A DNA stretch of 43,124 bases from Syntrophaceae bacterium UBA6112 (GTDB taxonomy: Bacteria > Desulfobacterota > Syntrophia > Syntrophales > UBA5619), in contig DIWG01000029.1 in assembly GCA_002423465.1 (NCBI GenBank), forward strand, positions 1 through 43,124, written 5' to 3'. The notes below the pieces were generated by a model, which had not been told where the DNA came from, searched no databases, and saw nothing but the letters and a program-made list of their open reading frames with translations. The position numbers and the translations under genes were made by a program. Numbering within the stretch: position 1 is the stretch's first letter; every line of letters begins with the position of its first letter. Positions 40,647 to 43,124 of this stretch are shown in pieces.

Positions 40647-42368
40647 ATGGAGATGCCTTTTTCCCAAGCCTTGACGATGGGTTTCGAACGGGTCGCAGCC
40701 TGGGCGGATCTCCTGGACGAGATCAACGTCTTTCCGGTCGCCGACGGCGACACGGGACGCAACCTCGTGGTCAGCCTCTCCCCGCTGCGGCAGGCGGCTC
40801 AGGGGCGGGAGAAGCTCATTCGGGAATTGCTCCTGTCGGCCCGGGGAAACTCCGGCAACATCGCCGCGCGGTTTTTTTCCGGCTTTCTCCAGGCCGAGTC
40901 TCTCCCGGATCTTGCGGGCGCCGTACGGCAGGGACGGGACCGGGCCCGTCAGGCGGTGAGCGACCCGAAACCCGGCACGATGCTGACCGTTTTCGATGCG
41001 CTGGCGGAGGCGCTGGAGGAGGGTAAGGCTACATTCGATGGGCCTTGGCGCGAGCGGGTGATTTGCCGACTCGAACGGGCGGTGCTCTCCACGCCGGAAC
41101 TTCTGCCGAAGCTCAAAGCGGCCGGCGTCGTCGATGCCGGCGCCCTGGGCGTCTTCATCTTCCTGGACGGTTTTTTCAGCGTTCTTGCGGAAGACGGCGA
41201 CGGATTCAGACCCATCACGGAGATTTTCAAGGATTACCTCAAGGTATCTCCGGCCTTTTCCGAGGAAGGGGAAACGGGTTGTTGCGTGGATACCGTTCTC
41301 CAGGTCGATGGCGAGGCCGGGGATGAAGATCTCCGGAGGCTTTCCGATGTCGGGGAGAGTGTCGTCATCCTGCGCGACGGGGATTATCTGAAGGTTCATC
41401 TCCATGCCCGCGACGGCCAAAAGGCGCGGGGCGATCTGGCCGCCTTCGGAAAAATGGTCCGGTGGTCCACCGACGATCTGGGCGCCCAGGTCCGTTCCTT
41501 TCGCCGGCGGCCGGTTGAACGGGCCATTCATATCATGACGGACGCCGCGGGTTCCATCAGCCGTGAGACGACGGCGGATCTGGGAGTGACCATCCTGGAC
41601 AGCTACATCACCGTCGGAGAGAAATCTCTCCCAGAGACCCATTTCACTCCGGAGGAGCTCTATGCGGCCATGCGCCGCGGGGAAAAGGTTTCCACCGCGC
41701 AGGCCTCCGTCTTCGAACGCCATGAACATTATCGGAGTGTTCTGGACCGTCATCCTCGGGTCCTCTATCTGTGCGTCGGTTCCGTGTTCACGGGGAACTG
41801 CCGGGAGGCGCTGGCGTGGCAGGAACGATACGACCGGGAGGGGCGCTTTACGGTCATCGACAGCGGGGCGGCGTCGGGACGCCTGGGGCTTCCGGCATGG
41901 GCCACTGCCCGTTTCGCCCGTGAGACCCGCGATGCCCGGGAGGTGATCCGCTTCGCTCGCGAGGGGGTGGCGCGCTGTCAGGAATACGTGTTTCTGGACA
42001 CTCTCCGATATCTGGCGGCCGGCGGAAGGCTTTCCCGGACCAGCGCCCTCTTCGGCGACATGCTTCGGATGAAACCGGTGATCAGCCCGTTCGCGGATGG
42101 GGCCAGGAAGGTGGGGGTCGTCCGGAATCGAACGGAACAGTTGAAATTCGCCCTGGATAAATTGACCGCTGCGCTGGGGCCGAACGGGCGCGCCATGATC
42201 ATGATCGAGTATACCGACAACCTCGCATGGGTGACCCAAAAAGTGGAGCCGGAAATCGCGCGGCGCTGGCCGGAGGCGGAGATCATTCTCCACCCCCTGT
42301 CCCTCACCTCGGGAGTGCATATGGGGCCGGGGACCTGGGCCGTCGCGTTTCTGCCGGAAAGCGGATGA
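40647..42368 (+). CDS. FakA-FakB-like fusion (DAK2 kinase + DegV fatty-acid-binding protein)
   Basis: 573 residues. Residues 1-200 are a DhaL/DAK2 kinase domain: VADGDTGRN (Asp33, Asp35 for Mg-ATP), ARGNSGNIAA, DAGALG. About 205-285 is the FakA middle domain with paired Cys (GCCVDTVL, near 210) and SVVILRDGDYLKVHLH. From about 292 to the end is a DegV domain (IHIMTDAAGSIS, VFTGNCREAL, LDTLRYLAAGGRLS, SGVHMGPGTWAVAFL). In Gram-positives FakA and FakB are separate and together make acyl-phosphate from free fatty acids; here kinase and carrier are in one chain. In this setting it may phosphorylate a fatty or aryl-polyenoic acid. Coupled to the next gene by ATGA. Confidence 0.85.
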   Translation: MEMPFSQALTMGFERVAAWADLLDEINVFPVADGDTGRNLVVSLSPLRQAAQGREKLIRELLLSARGNSGNIAARFFSGFLQAESLPDLAGAVRQGRDRARQAVSDPKPGTMLTVFDALAEALEEGKATFDGPWRERVICRLERAVLSTPELLPKLKAAGVVDAGALGVFIFLDGFFSVLAEDGDGFRPITEIFKDYLKVSPAFSEEGETGCCVDTVLQVDGEAGDEDLRRLSDVGESVVILRDGDYLKVHLHARDGQKARGDLAAFGKMVRWSTDDLGAQVRSFRRRPVERAIHIMTDAAGSISRETTADLGVTILDSYITVGEKSLPETHFTPEELYAAMRRGEKVSTAQASVFERHEHYRSVLDRHPRVLYLCVGSVFTGNCREALAWQERYDREGRFTVIDSGAASGRLGLPAWATARFARETRDAREVIRFAREGVARCQEYVFLDTLRYLAAGGRLSRTSALFGDMLRMKPVISPFADGARKVGVVRNRTEQLKFALDKLTAALGPNGRAMIMIEYTDNLAWVTQKVEPEIARRWPEAEIILHPLSLTSGVHMGPGTWAVAFLPESG

Positions 42369-43096
42369 AGGCGGCTGTCGCATACGGGACTCCCGCCGGT
42401 CGCTTTGCCGTCCTGATCCCGGTCTACAACCACGCCGGGGGCGTGGTCTCCGTGATCGAAAGGGCTCTCGCGCTAAATTTGCCCGTCTGGGTCGTCGACG
42501 ACGGCTCGACGGACGAGACGGCGGCGGTCCTCGCACGGGTTCATGGGATTACGGTCCTGCGGCATGGGACAAACCGCGGCAAAGGGGCGGCCCTCCTGAC
42601 GGGATTTGAGGCCATGGCGGGAAAGGCGGACTGGGCGGTGACGCTGGACGCCGACGGTCAGCACGACCCCGCGGATATTCCCAGTTTGATCCGGACCATT
42701 CCCCCGGGCCTTCGTCCCATTGTCATCGGCCGACGGGAGGGGATGATCGGGGACGATGTCCCCTGGACGAGCCGCTTCGGAAGGAAATTCTCCAATTTCT
42801 GGGTCCGGACGGCGGGGGGGCCGGTCCTTTCCGACACCCAGAGCGGCATGCGCATCTACCCGCTGCCGGAGGTTCTCGGACTGGGTGTGCGCGCCCGGCG
42901 GTTTCAATTCGAGGTGGAGATCCTGGTCCGGGCGCGGTGGCAGGGAATTTCCGTCCTGGAAGCGCCGGTGCAGGTGTCCTATACGCCGGGCATGAAAAGA
43001 ATTTCCCATTTTCGTCCCTTCGTTGATTTCTGCCGGAACTCAGCGACGTTCACCTGGCTGATCTTTCTGCGGATTATCCGGTGGTTCACGGCATGA
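42365..43096 (+). CDS. Family 2 glycosyltransferase
   Basis: 243 residues, GT-A fold: 'FAVLIPVYNHAGGVVSVIER', VVDDGSTDETA, GKGAALLTGFEAM, the metal-binding DADGQHDP, and QSGMRIYP. There is no clear membrane helix except a weakly hydrophobic end (FTWLIFLRIIRWF). Aryl polyene loci have such an enzyme for the glycolipid anchor. It overlaps the previous and the following gene by four bases each (ATGA), so the operon continues to the right. Confidence 0.88.
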   Translation: MKAAVAYGTPAGRFAVLIPVYNHAGGVVSVIERALALNLPVWVVDDGSTDETAAVLARVHGITVLRHGTNRGKGAALLTGFEAMAGKADWAVTLDADGQHDPADIPSLIRTIPPGLRPIVIGRREGMIGDDVPWTSRFGRKFSNFWVRTAGGPVLSDTQSGMRIYPLPEVLGLGVRARRFQFEVEILVRARWQGISVLEAPVQVSYTPGMKRISHFRPFVDFCRNSATFTWLIFLRIIRWFTA

Positions 43097-43124
43097 GACG
43101 GGGAAAGGGAGGACGGAGCCCCTA
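43093..43124 (+). CDS. Next operon gene, first ten codons only
   Basis: The ATG overlaps the glycosyltransferase stop and the frame (MRRGKGGRSP) is open to the window edge. In aryl polyene loci an acyltransferase often follows the glycosyltransferase, but ten codons cannot show that. Confidence 0.5.
   Translation, partial: MRRGKGGRSP

Overview
This 43.1 kb window is from a GC-rich anaerobic bacterium, most probably a Desulfobacterota (former Deltaproteobacteria, Syntrophales-like) genome. The pointers are a heme operon of the siroheme-dependent Ahb type, usual in sulfate reducers and relatives, a selenocysteine-coding UGA with a hairpin, stacked PAS/GGDEF/HD-GYP sensors, and REP-like repeats of the CATTCCCGCGAAAGCGGGAAT kind. 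The taxonomy is an inference from gene content.

Layout. (1) 1-3764: 3' part of a cyclic beta-1,2-glucan synthase-like protein (GH94), followed by a nested MITE-like repeat. (2) 4024-7056: a c-di-GMP protein (4 PAS + GGDEF + HD-GYP) that looks like two fused genes. (3) 7252-9970: a LexA-like repressor with a GAAC-N4-GTTC operator, a small membrane protein behind it, scraps of a DUF488 gene and a tyrosine recombinase joined at one point, a toxin-antitoxin pair and tRNA-Phe; this is a worn integration zone. (4) 10061-12604, minus strand: RDD membrane protein, rsmE, prmA.

(5) 12853-24640: a heme operon covering precorrin-2 dehydrogenase, CcsA/HemX-like protein, hemA, hemC (apparent ATT start), cobA-hemD fusion, ahbC, hemB, ahbD and one AhbA/B-like siroheme decarboxylase subunit. 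Together these lead from glutamyl-tRNA through uroporphyrinogen III and siroheme to heme. A two-gene cassette (six-bladed propeller protein, DUF218 protein) and a GIY-YIG remnant inside a REP pair interrupt it. polA follows (24667-27342), then a coiled-coil exported protein and a TPR-PDZ lipoprotein (27487-30743).

(6) 30809-43124: pieces resembling an aryl polyene (APE)-type lipid pigment locus: FabG, LolA-like, DUF3261 lipoprotein and a B12-type radical SAM enzyme on the left; aromatic ammonia-lyase, thioesterase, FakA-FakB-like fusion, GT2 glycosyltransferase and the start of one more gene on the right. Between the halves lie a nucleotidyltransferase cut off after 18 codons, a diguanylate cyclase flanked by 44-bp direct repeats, and a YeeE/YedE transporter pair.

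The most striking observation is that the first YeeE/YedE half has an in-frame TGA exactly where the family has its conserved Cys (GARxAxG-[C]-xSGHGxSG). Twenty-one bases after it is a hairpin with the apical loop GGTCTG, the loop known from the E. coli fdhF SECIS. Reading through restores the family's C-terminus and makes the gene overlap the second half. I read this as a selenocysteine-containing sulfur/selenium-type transporter.
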